DNA of 64,000 nt from Chrysaora quinquecirrha (GCA_014526335.1 JACTAT010000059.1:1702777-1766776), one strand, 5' to 3'. Positions 28,130 through 38,725 are shown, numbered from the stretch's first letter. Numbers and translations: made by a program. The notes: generated from the sequence alone by a model not told the origin.

Positions 28130-28655
28130 TGTATAGACTTGCCTTTTTGGTGAATTTTCGAGGGTAATTTTTTCTCCCAAAAATCGACTCAATATAACAG
28201 AAAAAGGTTGTATACACACCTGAGAGGCTGTTCAGGGGGTATTTAGTATGATTTCATACCCGTTTTTGAAGAAAAAGGGGAGTTTTGGAAACCCCTGATT
28301 TGGGCCGAATTTTGCCAATTTAGTAAGGCTATAGACTTGCCTTTTGGTGAATTTGTGAGGGTAGTTTTTCCCCCTAATATCGACTCAATATGATAAAAAA
28401 AGGGTGTATATGCCCTCGAGAGGCTGTTCAGGGGGTATTTAGAAGAAAAAAGGGAGTTTTCAAAACACCTGATTTTGGTCGATTTTTGCCAATTTAGCAA
28501 GGCTATAGACTTGCCTTTTTGGTGATTTTTCGAGGGTAATTTTTTCTCCCCATAATCGACTCAATCTGATAGAAAAAGCTTTATACACCTCTGAGAGGCT
28601 GTTCAGCGGGGTATTTAGAAGGATTTTATACCCATTTTTGGAGAAAAAGGGAGCT
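28130..28655. repeat. Three decayed satellite units beyond the insertion
   Basis: Sequence beginning TATAGACTTGCC resumes the satellite. The landmark GAGGCTGTTCAG occurs three times, at about 28225, 28421 and 28596. The first spacing is 196 bp; the second is 175 bp because a segment after GTATTTAG is deleted. These units are much more diverged from the main array than its units are from each other (for example CGAGGGTAATTTTTTCTCCC in place of GAGGAAAGG), as expected at an array edge that no longer homogenises. Confidence 0.9.
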
Positions 28656-29714
28656 TCAGGGGTCAAAATATCGAGGCTCACGAAAAATTAAGATTATCTT
28701 GGAAAAAAGTGTGTACTCAGAGTCAGATGAAAAGGCAAGTTCAATTTTTTCACTGAAGTTATCTTCAAAATAATATTTGTAGGAATTTACAGTTTAAAAT
28801 TGAATCGCTGAAGTTTAAAGTTAAAATAAAATTACCAAAATTATAATTTTTCCTTGTTTAGAAATAACGCTATTCAGGGCCTTCTGTAAGGAATGTGAAC
28901 TACACGGTGGCACAATGCAGGATGGTGGCACAATGGAGGATATCTCGTGCACCAAAGGCACTCTAATTTGTAGGGTCAATGACATGATGTCACAATACAT
29001 TGTGAGACTCGCGCTTCTTTGTATTATTCATGGACTTCATGGCTGTAAGTTTCATATCACCAGTCGAAATTCAAATGTACCAAATTTAATTGCAACAAGA
29101 AGCTTTTGGGGAGAGATTTGGCCTGTGTTATCGGGGACCAATGACTGCTTTGTCCCACCTAGTAAGCATGTTAAGAGGCCCCACTACCAGTACTAAATCA
29201 ATAAAATACCATACGAAATTAATCAACAAAATACCATACGATTAAATACACATCTTTAATTATTCGCACATATTCAAAGAATTAAAATTCACTAGAAATT
29301 ACCACTGTAAGTATTACTACATATAAGATTAATCAAGATAGACGACTCTGCCTACCGACATTTTAGGGCACTGCAAGCTTGGGAGCCGGGACTGCTATTA
29401 TAAAAGATAAGGATGGGGGCTCTGCTAGAATCGAACCTGATGACGGTATCTCGAAGCCTGGACCCGCTGTTTCCGTAGGAATAGAGAAAGGTTTCTTGCC
29501 TCTGCAATAATATATGCAGTCGACCTTACGAAGGTTGTGGTCGCTTTAGGCGTATGAAACTTTAATAAGTTCAATTGAAGTCCCAGTCCTAAACCTGAAA
29601 ATATTGCAATTCATGCGTAAGTGTTTTCTTGCAACTTGCTCTAGACGTATCTTTAAGGATAGTCTCATTAGACATGACTAACCTAAAGGGCACCATGATT
29701 GATAAAGAGGAAAG
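28656..29714. other. Intergenic, no supported gene
   Basis: AT-rich sequence without recognisable genes. The short plus-strand frame at 28915-29196 (93 codons) has no family features and no convincing splice context. The motif AGAATCGAACCTGATGACG near 29428 resembles the complement of a tRNA T-arm, but no cloverleaf could be assembled around it. Confidence 0.5.
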
Positions 29715-29716
29715 TA

Positions 29717-29908
29717 CAGTGGAACCTCAACTCCAATAACGGGAACCCCTACACAATGGACAACCCCGAACAACGAATAAATATTTTCGTTCCAACGGTC
29801 GCTTCTTTGCAAAAATAACCTTGGCCGGACCTTCGCACTGTGGACAACCTCTCTAGAACGGATAGTAAACATTGGCCAAAGGTATCTCAATATATGGAGT
29901 TTCCACTG
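29717..29908. mobile_element. Tc1/mariner (pogo-like) MITE
   Basis: A 192-bp element with ends CAGTGGAACCTC and, reverse-complemented, CAGTGGAAACTC, flanked on both sides by TA. A TA target duplication with CAGTGG-type ends is characteristic of Tc1/mariner elements of the pogo/Tigger type. It has no coding capacity, so any transposase must have acted in trans. Confidence 0.75.
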
Positions 29909-30362
29909 TAAGAGAATTCTAGGCACTAAATCGAAAAAATTTAGGAATATCGACGCTCAGGAGAATTTCTTGTCAGTAACCCGGAAAATAACCAATTTCC
30001 TAAAGTATTTCGCCTTCTAATTTGCCGTTAGGCACAATCAGGAATTAGTCACTTAAAATTTTTAATTAGCATATACTAGTATTAAAATGAGTATGCATAT
30101 ATATATAATCATATTGTCATTTAAAGCAGCTAAAATAATAAAAAGTCTAATAAAAAGCACAAGATAAAATTGAAACTGTAACTACAGCTATATGGGTAAA
30201 GGGTTTCGCTGTCAAGAATATAAATTGATGCGAAAGATGTCTTCATGCACGGCTGGCTCCCAATCTTAGCAAGGTATAATAGAAGAAGCCGCCAATTTTG
30301 GTAAAGGGGCAAAGGGGGATACAATCAACTTCTCGGATTTACCATTTAGATGAGTACAAGAT

Positions 30363-30613
30363 TAAGACCCTGTTTAAACGAGAGAAACTGGTCGATTCAG
30401 AGCCAGTTTCGTATCCGTACCGGTTGGGATCCATCTAAAGGGTTAACATGGGATCTAAACAGAACCAATAAGACGAGCTGGCTCTATTTCTGAACAGACC
30501 AAGAACTGGCTTTAAAAAGAGCCAGAAAAGTACGGATCCAAGACATCCGGTGCAAACGGAAGGAATTTTTGAGCCAGAACCGATCAAGTTTCTCTCGTGT
30601 AAACGTGGTCTTA
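30363..30613. mobile_element. MITE with ~33-bp terminal inverted repeats
   Basis: The left end TAAGACCCTGTTTAAACGAG (continuing AGAAACTGGTCG) is matched in inverse at the right end by CTCGTGTAAACGTGGTCTTA, preceded by CGATCAAGTTTCT. About 33 bp of each end pair with few mismatches. The inside is non-coding. No unambiguous target duplication was seen, so no superfamily is assigned. Confidence 0.7.
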
Positions 30614-30990
30614 GTCTTCGTGGTAAACAGCATAGGCATTGAAATAAATAAAAGCGATCCACAGCCTTCTTAAACGTAGCTGCACATAATTGTACGTTAC
30701 AGACACACCTCATCCACACTGCAAATTAAACCAGATTGTAGATCACTTTAAGAGATGCTGCGCTCTAATTGGTCGGTCTTAAAATCGAATGGATTTGATT
30801 GGTGGAAAATTAACCTTGTTAAAAACTGGTTTAACTGTGGCAGTGCGAGAACGGTATCACATTTTTTATTTAATTAACGACTTCTGCTTTTCTTATTCTA
30901 CATGTTTGTATGCATATAAATATATCAGTTAAGCCTCGTTTCGATTGTGAATAGATAGCTATTAAAAACTTCAATATTCGACTCTGTTAT

Positions 30991-31410
30991 GCCGCGGCTA
31001 CACGTGAGTTTTTTCACCTGTTCTGGCAACGCAACACTCCTGAAAATGATCTGTTCTGAGAAATCATGAGGTGGCTACATGCTGCGACAGAAGTTCTGCG
31101 TCAATCAGCTTGCGCGGTAAGAATGGGTCCTAGAAAATTTCCATGAAAACACGCGAAAACAATGCAATGTGTTGCGCCACTAATGCAAAAAACTGACTTA
31201 CAAGCTGAGACGCTATTAGCGGCAAGCCAAAACATGTGGCGAGACTTTCAACCGAATCAATGTGTTTCTTCGGGTCGCAGGACATTTGGTTCGAAAATCT
31301 ATCCTTGGCTACACGTGCAATTTTTAGTTTTTACGCCTTACGGTCGCAGTGACAATTTTCTATCATGCCCTGTCGCTATTTCAAGCAAAAGTAGCACGTG
31401 GTACCGTGGC
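30991..31410. mobile_element. Possible MITE with imperfect GCC(G/A)CGG ends
   Basis: The left end GCCGCGGCTACACGTG and the reverse complement of the right end, GCCACGGTACCACGTG, agree at 12 of 16 positions. A further internal copy of GGCTACACGTG lies near 31308, so this may be two nested or composite elements. Non-coding. The plus-strand frame at 31162-31422 runs across the element and is not considered a gene. Confidence 0.45.
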
Positions 31411-31821
31411 TTTATTCATTAGGTAAAGCATAATTTAAATTTGATTGGTCCACATACCTAGTCCCATAAACAGAAACATCGCAGGTCGATTGTGGAGATA
31501 AGCGAGAGATGATGTTTGGAGACTGGGAACGAGATTGGTTCACTTCGAATTGAAAAAGCTTAAAATATTGTGAAATGAAGTCCAGTATACACAATGTCCA
31601 CTATATAATAATATAAGCAGCTCCGGCGGGCCATGTAAGTGAATATACATAGTTCCAAAGATGTTCGTCTTTAATAAATGAATACATAAAATTAAACTGT
31701 TTGTGAAGCATTCGTCGAAATATGATTTCCAGAAATTAATTGTCTTTATAATGATAATTTGGTCTGTCATCAAGTAGCTACTTTTAAGATAGCGTCTAGT
31801 TCCATAATGACTGCAGCACTT

Positions 31822-34223
31822 TCATTCCGAGTTGACTTTCAGATTAATCTTGCTGCTTGAATCCATTGTGGAAGAGTCCTCGGAAACTGGCTGATCAACT
31901 GTTTTTCCATTACGCGCTCGTTCAGGCAACGGAGTATTAAGAGTCTCATTTCCTACGAGATTGCTATTAGCCTTATTATTATCGCCTGAATTTCCATTTG
32001 ATAAAGTTCGTCTACGAGCCATGTTATAGCTCGTAACGGTCTCGCTTCTCAATCGTGGTATTCTCCAACGAATAAGCGCACTAAATGAACGGCGATAATC
32101 AGGGCTACGAACAGCATATACAAGAAAGTTCATCATTGAATTAGTGTAGTGTAATGCTTTAAAGAGCTGAATAAGCACTGTCGGTATTTTGTCACACCAA
32201 TTGTCACAGTTATAATACATAAAACTGAGAATAAAGAATGGCATCCAACACAAAAGGAACAATCCAATTATAATGAGAATCATACGAGCAATTTTCATGT
32301 CTCTTTTACTCTTCTGCTGCTCAGGGCATCACTTCTTTGCGCAACTCGGAATATGACCACATAGCAACAACTGATGATAACAGTCGGCAACACAAATACC
32401 ATAGTAAATAAGAAATAGAAATAATGATCTTCTGACATGTACTTTTGTTGAAGCCATCCCAATGCACTAAAAATTCCACCCAATATCCATGATAGGCCCA
32501 GCGCTCCAGCAACTGGCTTCCAAGTTAGATTAAAATGCCAGGCAGGAAATGCAACTGCAGAGAGCCTTTCAACCGTCAATGCGACCAGATTGAAAATGGA
32601 TGTTGCACCAAACATTATATCAAAATATTCGAAAATTACATACTGTGACAACTTCGTCGTAGCATCTTCTGGTGGTACTGTAAAAAATGACAAGTTACAG
32701 TAAATATGATATATTAATTATGATTGAAAGCAATTTTAATTTAGCCTAGTCCAGTTCACTATATATGTTCTATGCTCCGATGGAGGCTTTAAGCCGAAAC
32801 ACAAAGAAACACCTTGGCTGTGGAGGAGACTTGTGCACTGTGCGTTACGCCACTGCTTGTGGCTGGAAGGACCTCAAGTTAGGCTGGCTACTTCATTGCA
32901 CTGTTTAGTGCAGTGGAGTAGTCAACTGGCTTGTTGTCCAGAAGGTCACTGGTTCGAATCCCAGTCAAGGCAATTATAACAATTGTGGTAGCCCACTTAT
33001 CATGTGTCAGCATATGTCCAGTTAATTATAATTTAATGTACTATAACATAATAAAGCATAGAATGGCAGTTAACTCTATACGAATTAGGAATTGAGCTCC
33101 AAGGTTCTCCTATTGAAATATCTTGACATCTTTCAGTCAGACACTTGTCGTAGGTGAAGGCATCTCAATATGCGATTGTTTAACACCTATGGAGTCCAAG
33201 TACGCCAGGGACATCAATGGGAGCCATTGTCTACATTAGTAGATTGAGTCGTCGCACCTAAACTACTCGAGTCGTGCATTTTTGTTACAACTTTTTGTTG
33301 AGTCGTAGATGTCTTGACTCTGAGTCTGAATGTTGACTTGCTGAGTCCATCCATTGAATCGCTCGGGGTTGTATGCATGCATAGACCCCTCGAGCCTTTG
33401 AGTCATTGTTCGGTTGATTCGTCATGTGCTCAGGTCAGGTTTCGACTAGCCGGTCCACTCGTGGAATCAATTAGATCGGAGCCTAACGGGTGGCCCGAGC
33501 TAATAAAGCGATAACAAGGCAGAAGGCCCTGGCTAAACGATCAAACGTTGTTTCTCAAACATTTGAAACTTTCCTACAAAACAATGTTTGGACGTTTGGC
33601 CACTTCACGGAACTTTGATTGGCAACCAAAATAAGCAGAATTTGTTACGCAATGTTTTTAAAAACGTTCATAAACATTTTCGCAAATTTCAAATGTTTGA
33701 CAAACATTTTTTTGTCCTTAGGCCCTGACCAAACGATCAAACATTGTTTATCAAACAACTGAAATTTGCTCGTCAACCGTAATGTTTGGCCGTTTGGCCA
33801 CATCACAAAACTTTGCTCGTCAAACATTTTCTTTGTTCATACAAGAATAAAATGTTTTTTAGGTTTTTGAAAACCAGTGTTTAGCGAATTCTGCTTGTCA
33901 TGGAATGTTTATGACGTGTCAAAACAGTAAAACAAAGCTTGGAAAGCAAATGTCAAATATTTCACGAATATTGTTTATCGTTTGGCCATGGCCTAGGGTT
34001 TGTACTTACATGTCGTGATATAAATCCAGAAAGGAACAGACAAGAAACCAACCAATAGATCTGATACTGCCAAGTTAACAATGAAATAGTTCGTAAATGT
34101 TTTCATTCGTCTTGAACCAAAAGCAAACGCGAAAATTACAAGAGAATTTCCAGCCACTATCAAGAGATCAATTATGCCAATGTACACGGATAATGCTATA
34201 TACAGTGGTGAAACTGATGCCAT
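31822..34223 (-). CDS. Class A (rhodopsin-family) GPCR, amine-receptor-like, two coding exons
   Basis: Exon 1 is 34223-34010: ATG preceded by a TTTCAG acceptor that suggests a 5'UTR intron, then TM1 with GNS and TM2 with NLAVSD. A GTAAGT donor leads to an intron of about 1.3 kb, and exon 2 runs 32677-31822 with TM3 to TM7 and the tail, about 357 residues in all. TM3 has D at position 3.32 and E-R-L in place of DRY. TM4 has W, TM5 has P, TM6 has CWMPFF, and TM7 reads NFLVY instead of NPxxY. D3.32 plus CWxPFF is an aminergic pattern, but the ligand is unknown. The usual disulphide cysteines at the start of TM3 and in extracellular loop 2 are absent; two cysteines sit in loop 3. The frame breaks between TM5 and TM6 at the T run 32304-32307; one extra base there would join both halves in register. 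The tail is Ser/Asn-rich. Confidence 0.88.
32875..32975 (+). repeat. tRNA-derived SINE-like fragment
   Basis: An A-box-like TAGTGCAGTGG is followed 34 bases later by a B-box GGTTCGAATCC, which is tRNA-like promoter spacing. The acceptor and T-stem pairings are imperfect, so this is not a functional tRNA gene. It lies in the GPCR intron on the opposite strand. Confidence 0.5.
33535..33718. mobile_element. Partial copy of the GGCCCTG MITE
   Basis: Begins GGCCCTGGCTAAACGATCAA and is about as long as the left part of the neighbouring element at 33721. Its right end is truncated at TTTTTTTGTCC, where the second copy begins. The two copies are therefore tandem, and the truncation may date from the second insertion. 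Confidence 0.65.
33721..33993. mobile_element. MITE with TA duplication next to the GPCR splice donor
   Basis: A 273-bp element starting GGCCCTGACCAAACGATCAA and ending, in reverse complement, GGCCATGGCCAAACGATAAA. It is flanked by TA on both sides, as for Tc1/mariner-type insertions. The inside is rich in CAAACATT-type motifs and non-coding. Its right edge is 14 bp from the GT of the GPCR exon 1 donor on the minus strand. A half copy lies at 37918-38035. Confidence 0.75.
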
Positions 34224-34261
34224 TCTGAAACGAGATAATACACAGTGTTAATTACCAAAAC

Positions 34262-34312
34262 AGCACACCCCCGTCCGTGCATAAGTTATGTACCCCCGGG
34301 CATTCTAACCAG
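34262..34312. repeat. Fragment of the C/G-run element family
   Basis: GCACACCCCCGTCCGTGCAT followed by GTACCCCCGGGCATTC matches the right end of the element at 44037-44410 in the same order. Only the terminal 50 bp or so are present. Confidence 0.55.
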
Positions 34313-34494
34313 CCACTGAAAGCCGTATCCACTATTCATCAAGCATCATAACCAGCTCCTTAAGTGCTTATCCACCCGAGGTGCAACTCACTCCTGAGAA
34401 ATCTCGTAAGCCCACTTTATAAGTACTTTATCGAGTTATGATAGAAAAATGCATTCACTAAGTCGATGATAAATCATGCCTTTATGAATAATTT

Positions 34495-34595
34495 TATAAG
34501 CCCCCCCACGCTAAAGCCCCCACCTCGAGAAAGCCCCCTCTAAAATAATAAAAAATAATTAAGCCCCCAGGGGGCTAATTCGAGGATTTACGGTA
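34495..34595. repeat. AAGCCCCC-rich short repeat cluster
   Basis: Repeated AAGCCCCC blocks, separated by CTCGAG and A/T-rich spacers, end in an inverted pair: AAGCCCCC AGGGGGCT. Low-complexity and non-coding. Confidence 0.5.
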
Positions 34596-35415
34596 TTATC
34601 AATTTCACCAGCCACCCCATTCTCAAATGCCAGACCATTTCGCTCTTATTGGAGCTCGTCAGTGACGTGTGAGAATCGAACCGGGGTTTATTGTAAGGTT
34701 GATACTTGGTACCTGGCCTTAGGTGCCGAAACGCATGCAGTTAGGCTCATATCACATGAGCACAAATTCGTATTCGGCCTTATATTGTACCAACCTTATA
34801 GTAATATGCAAGACTTCGGTACTCGTGTGATACGAGTCTAAAACTAACGCAGTTACTCATCAGTCAGCCCAGCTCCGGTGGTCGTGTTATTAGCACTTGT
34901 GCTTCTCACGCAATAAACCGCGGTTCGACTCTCACACATGTCACTGGTGAGCTCCAATAAGAGCGAAACGCGTCTGGCATTTGAGAATGAGGCGGCTGGT
35001 GAAATTATTCATATAAGAAGGCCGAGTACGAATTTGTGCTCATGTGATAAGAGCCTGACTGCATACGTTTCGGTACCTTGGGCCAGGTACCAACCTTACA
35101 TAGTTATATGCAAGACTTCGGTACTCGTGTGATACGAGTCTAAAAATCACGCAGTCACTCACCAGTCAGCAAAGCTCTGGTGGTCGTGTGATTAGCACTT
35201 GTGCTTCTCGCGCAATAAACCCCGGTTCGACTCTCACACATGTCACTGGTGAGCTCCAATAAGAGCGAAACGCGTCGGGCATTTGAGAATGGGGCGGCTG
35301 GTGAAATTATTCATAAAGGCCGAATACGAATTTGTGCTCATGCGATATGACCCTAACTGCATGCGTTTCGGTACCTTAAGCCAGGTACCAACCTTACATA
35401 GTAATATGCAGGTAA
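34596..35415. repeat. Inverted plus tandem cluster of ~300-bp tRNA-like repeats
   Basis: The landmark TACCAACCTTA recurs at 34787, 35087 and 35387, an exact 300-bp spacing. Each unit contains GGTTCGACTCTCACACATGT, a good Pol III B box, preceded by GGTGGTCGTGTKATTAGCAC, which looks like a tRNA D-arm/A-box region. The 34596-34786 part is the same sequence in inverse orientation (GTGTGAGAATCGAACCGGGG), giving a fold-back. A diverged inverse fragment also lies near 43540-43600. This is best read as a tRNA-derived SINE amplified locally, not as tRNA genes. Confidence 0.75.
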
Positions 35416-36301
35416 AGGAGTTCCCAGGCTGCAACTTTTGGTGGAATATTAGGCCAGGGGCAAAAGCAAAAAGTTTGTACCCATTGTACAATTGCCCTCT
35501 CTCTGGCCAACTAAGATTGGCCAGTCGCTAACAAGATTGGGGAGCGGGTAAGCATGTATTAGCCAACGTTTGTCTGCTCGCCTAATGAATGGCTCGGAAA
35601 AGCTCCGTGCCTATTACTTTCCAATATCTAGTATCCACGACAGACCAGAATTCATCCTCTTAATATGACAGCTAGCTGACAGCAAAAAACGAGATTTATC
35701 TCTAATTCGTTTTGTATTACTAGTGTTCAGGAAAAACTATCAAACTATATATTTGCTCTCTCTTGATATTTATCCGTATTAACCGGTTCGTGACTGTGAG
35801 ACCCTCCCTCCTCCTCCAAACGACTGGATCATCTAAGTGTAAATTTTCAAGAAAAAACGACAACCTTTAGAAAACATTTTGCGAAACGTGTGCAAAACGA
35901 AACCGAGACTGGAAATGTTTATGTCGTTGCTGTTGTTGTTTCCATGCAGTCTGAATTCGAAATAGACTTATTATATTAGTCGCGGAGTTATCGCTATTTG
36001 AGTCTTGCTGGACGCTCACTCTGGTTGTTTTGTTTTTGCTTCTGTTTCCGAATGGTAGGACTCCTGAAATAAGTCTTAATTTGAAATACGTACGACACAA
36101 TGCATGATGTGCTTGCCGGCGATAGTGGAAGGGGAGGGCATATATTTCATGACCCTTAAGAATTAGTACCATTCCTTTCAGCCAACGTCGGCACTGGCCT
36201 TTCTTTATAACGTTATGAGAATTCATTAATGAAATTTAACATGTTAAAATTGCAACTATTAAGATCCCCTTGGAGTACTGAAGGAAACGATTCGAAAGTC
36301 A
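35416..36301. other. Intergenic, no supported gene
   Basis: The short frames at 35867-36226 (minus) and 35283-35531 (plus) show no conserved motifs, and the latter is mostly repeat. No RNA gene was recognised. Confidence 0.45.
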
Positions 36302-36644
36302 TTTACACTCAGGGGCGTATTTATACTTGAAATATTGGGGGGGGGGTGTCAATAAATTTGCCCGAATTTTCTCGTTTCCCCAAAAAGTCCTGAAAGTTCA
36401 ATAAATGAGAAATCCGATGAAAACATAACTATGAGTGAATAATTAATTTTTTTTAGAGTTTTGACAACATTTTATATCTTAAAAGTGAGTATTAAAAGTG
36501 ATCAAATGAGTATTTACATTTAATTCCATAATTTAAAAAGATGTTTTCGAAAATTTGCCCGAATGTTTTCAATATTTTGGAAATATTGGGGGGGGGGTGT
36601 GACACCCCCCCACACCCCCCAGTAGCTACGCCCCTGTTTACACT
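36302..36644. mobile_element. hAT-type MITE with intact 8-bp target duplication
   Basis: The element occupies 36310-36636 (327 bp) and is flanked by perfect direct repeats TTTACACT at 36302-36309 and 36637-36644. Its ends are CAGGGGCGTATT and, reverse-complemented, CAGGGGCGTAGC. The 8-bp duplication and CAGGGG ends are typical of hAT transposons. Internally it has two G9 runs and a poly-C stretch near the right end that can pair with them. It has no transposase, so it is non-autonomous. The perfect duplication suggests a fairly recent insertion. Confidence 0.88.
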
Positions 36645-37180
36645 CCTTGCTACAGAAATGAAATAACGCCTGAAATTTTATCATGGATAGAAACCAGATT
36701 ATTTCCATCAACGAAAAACATATGGATTAAGCAGGTGGGGCGTAGTCGTAAACAAGATTTCTGAAAATGGTGCAATTACATTAAGAACGACGATCAAATC
36801 AATTAAAATATACGAAAAATCATTAAAAAAACAGAGCTAAAACAAAGTAAATCAACACACATGAGCGAAAATCCGAGTATGCACGTTCATTGACAAAATA
36901 ACAACTTGCCTGCTTAATGTTTTCCATCATGAAAATTTATCAAAAATTTAGGCCTTGTCCAAACTCACCAACTAACCAACGCTTGAACAATGGAAAACGT
37001 GTAACAATAGGGCCATTGTCAAGAATGCCATTAGGGCCATTGTCTCGACCATTTATGCGCAATTTGCGGTTAGTTGTTCACAATTCGGCCTGCAAGCACT
37101 TTTGTCTATCTGGGGTCATGTGACAACTGACTCATCCTTGTTTACTAAATGGAACTGGAAAATTGCCACCTTGCTTTGGT
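36645..37180. other. Intergenic, no supported gene
   Basis: AT-rich sequence with only short frames (for example 36917-37123). A small tandem motif AGGGCCATTGTC occurs twice near 37010-37040. Nothing else was recognised. Confidence 0.4.
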
Positions 37181-37284
37181 AAATGACATTTCAGGCATTC
37201 TCAACATTTAACAAAGAGTTTTGCCAAAGAGCGGCAATTTCAAAACAGTTTTCAAAACAAATCATCATTAATATTATCCTCACG

Positions 37285-37760
37285 ATGAAAATCGTCATAA
37301 TAATAATAATAATGATAATAATAATCATCATCATCATCATGATTACTATCACCACCATTGACGGTGTGCAACATCTAAAGGAACGCTACCACCACCACAA
37401 CCAGCCCTACAACCATCACCTCGACCACCCCTATCACCACCACCGGAACCACCCCTACAACCATCACCTCGACCACCCCTATCACCACCACCGGAACCAC
37501 CCCTACAACCATCACCTCGACCACCCTTATCACCACCACCACAACTACCCCTACAACCATCACCACGATCACCCCTATCACAACCACCACAACCACCCCT
37601 TCAGCACCACAACCACCTCTATCACCACCACCATACCCACCATACAACCACAATCACCCCTACCAACCAGCATCATGATCATCGTGTTCATCAACATCAT
37701 CATCATAACCACCACCATTATCATCATAATCATTATCGTCATCGTTGTGCATACCGATGA
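37285..37760. repeat. ATC/ATA simple repeat and 48-bp His-codon minisatellite
   Basis: A trinucleotide-type tract (37285-37345, and again about 37670-37745) flanks a minisatellite with an exact 48-bp period: CCCTACAACCATCACC starts at 37405, 37453, 37501 and 37549. Because 48 is a multiple of 3, a plus-strand frame (37183-37908, 241 codons) stays open and would encode 16-residue His/Asn/Asp/Pro-rich repeats (PYNHHLDHPYHHH). It has no signal peptide, no conserved domain and no splice context. The open frame is most simply a by-product of the repeat, but see findings. Confidence 0.85.
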
Positions 37761-37917
37761 ACATCTTTCATCATTTGACCGAAATAGCTATATTCAACCA
37801 GAGTCGTTCTTCGAACATGCCCATAGGGCCCCTATGTTTTTGCTTGATATAGGCATAAAATTTTGTTCTTCTAAAACGCTGCTGAATCGAATCATACATA
37901 GTCATTGAATTCTGATT

Positions 37918-38035
37918 GTCAAGCAATGTTTAGTGACGTGGCCAAACGGTCAAAAGCATTGCTTGTAAAGCAAATCTCAAATGTTTGACCAACAATGTTT
38001 GATCGGCCAGGGCCAGGGCTTTAGGACCTGAAATT
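37918..38035. mobile_element. Half copy of the GGCCCTG MITE
   Basis: CAAGCAATGTTTAGTGACGT through CAATGTTTGATCGGCCAGGG matches the end region of the elements at 33535 and 33721. Only one end is recognisable here. Confidence 0.55.
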
Positions 38036-38725
38036 TTTATAACAAAAATACGCTCAAAGCTAAAACCTGTACAAAAAATTGAACAGCCTAACGACACAGT
38101 TTCACAAAAATACGTAATTTGAAGCACTAAATTCTATATGAAAAAAAATGTTTTATCCCAGCGAACAAGTTGTTAAAAACTCCAGAAACCGAAATTAGAA
38201 AACAAATCCCAGTAAACAAAGAAACTGCATGCGCAATTTAAACTTTGATAAATATTCATCAAATGTTTTACTCACATTTTCCTAACTTTGGCAATAAAGA
38301 CATTCTCACTTTCATTTCAATAGCTTCAGCTTTGATAACAAAACTTTCCAAAAGTGAAGATTACCGTATAGTATTATCCACAGCACGAACGTTTTATAAA
38401 TCTAGTTCAGCTCATGAATCAGTTCTATTTGCTTTCATCAAAACAAACATCAAAACAACAGAAGTCTATTCCGTTTGTTGATTAACTTGATATTTGCAGC
38501 GTAAATGACGTAGCGATTAAGTAGCGTGCGAACAAATTACGTCATCAGTCGTAAACAAGGTCACTGAAACATTGCGTGCTTGGGAGCTTTGACTTGAATT
38601 TTCGCATCTTAGACGAAAAAGTAGAAAAATAGATCTGCTTGAAATGAAATGAGGAAACCGCAAGAAAATCTACAATTTATTATTAATCATCAACTATAAT
38701 AGTAGTTTCGAGCTTGTTTTCATGA
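38036..38725. other. Intergenic, no supported gene
   Basis: AT-rich. The plus-strand frame at 38245-38481 (78 codons) has no recognisable features and is not supported as a gene. Confidence 0.4.

Noticed and set aside
34434..34455. GTTATGATAGAAAAATGCAT resembling a satellite piece
   Set aside because: Only about 16 bases match the satellite and the flanks do not, so it is too short to call.
32875..35240. Possible tRNA genes with good B boxes (32.9, 34.9 and 35.2 kb)
   Set aside because: Acceptor and T stems do not pair properly and the sequences belong to repeated units, so they are better explained as tRNA-derived SINEs.
36520..36711. Minus-strand frame of 63 codons with a Gly/Pro-rich block
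   Set aside because: It lies mostly within the hAT MITE; the Gly/Pro block comes from the poly-G/poly-C core.
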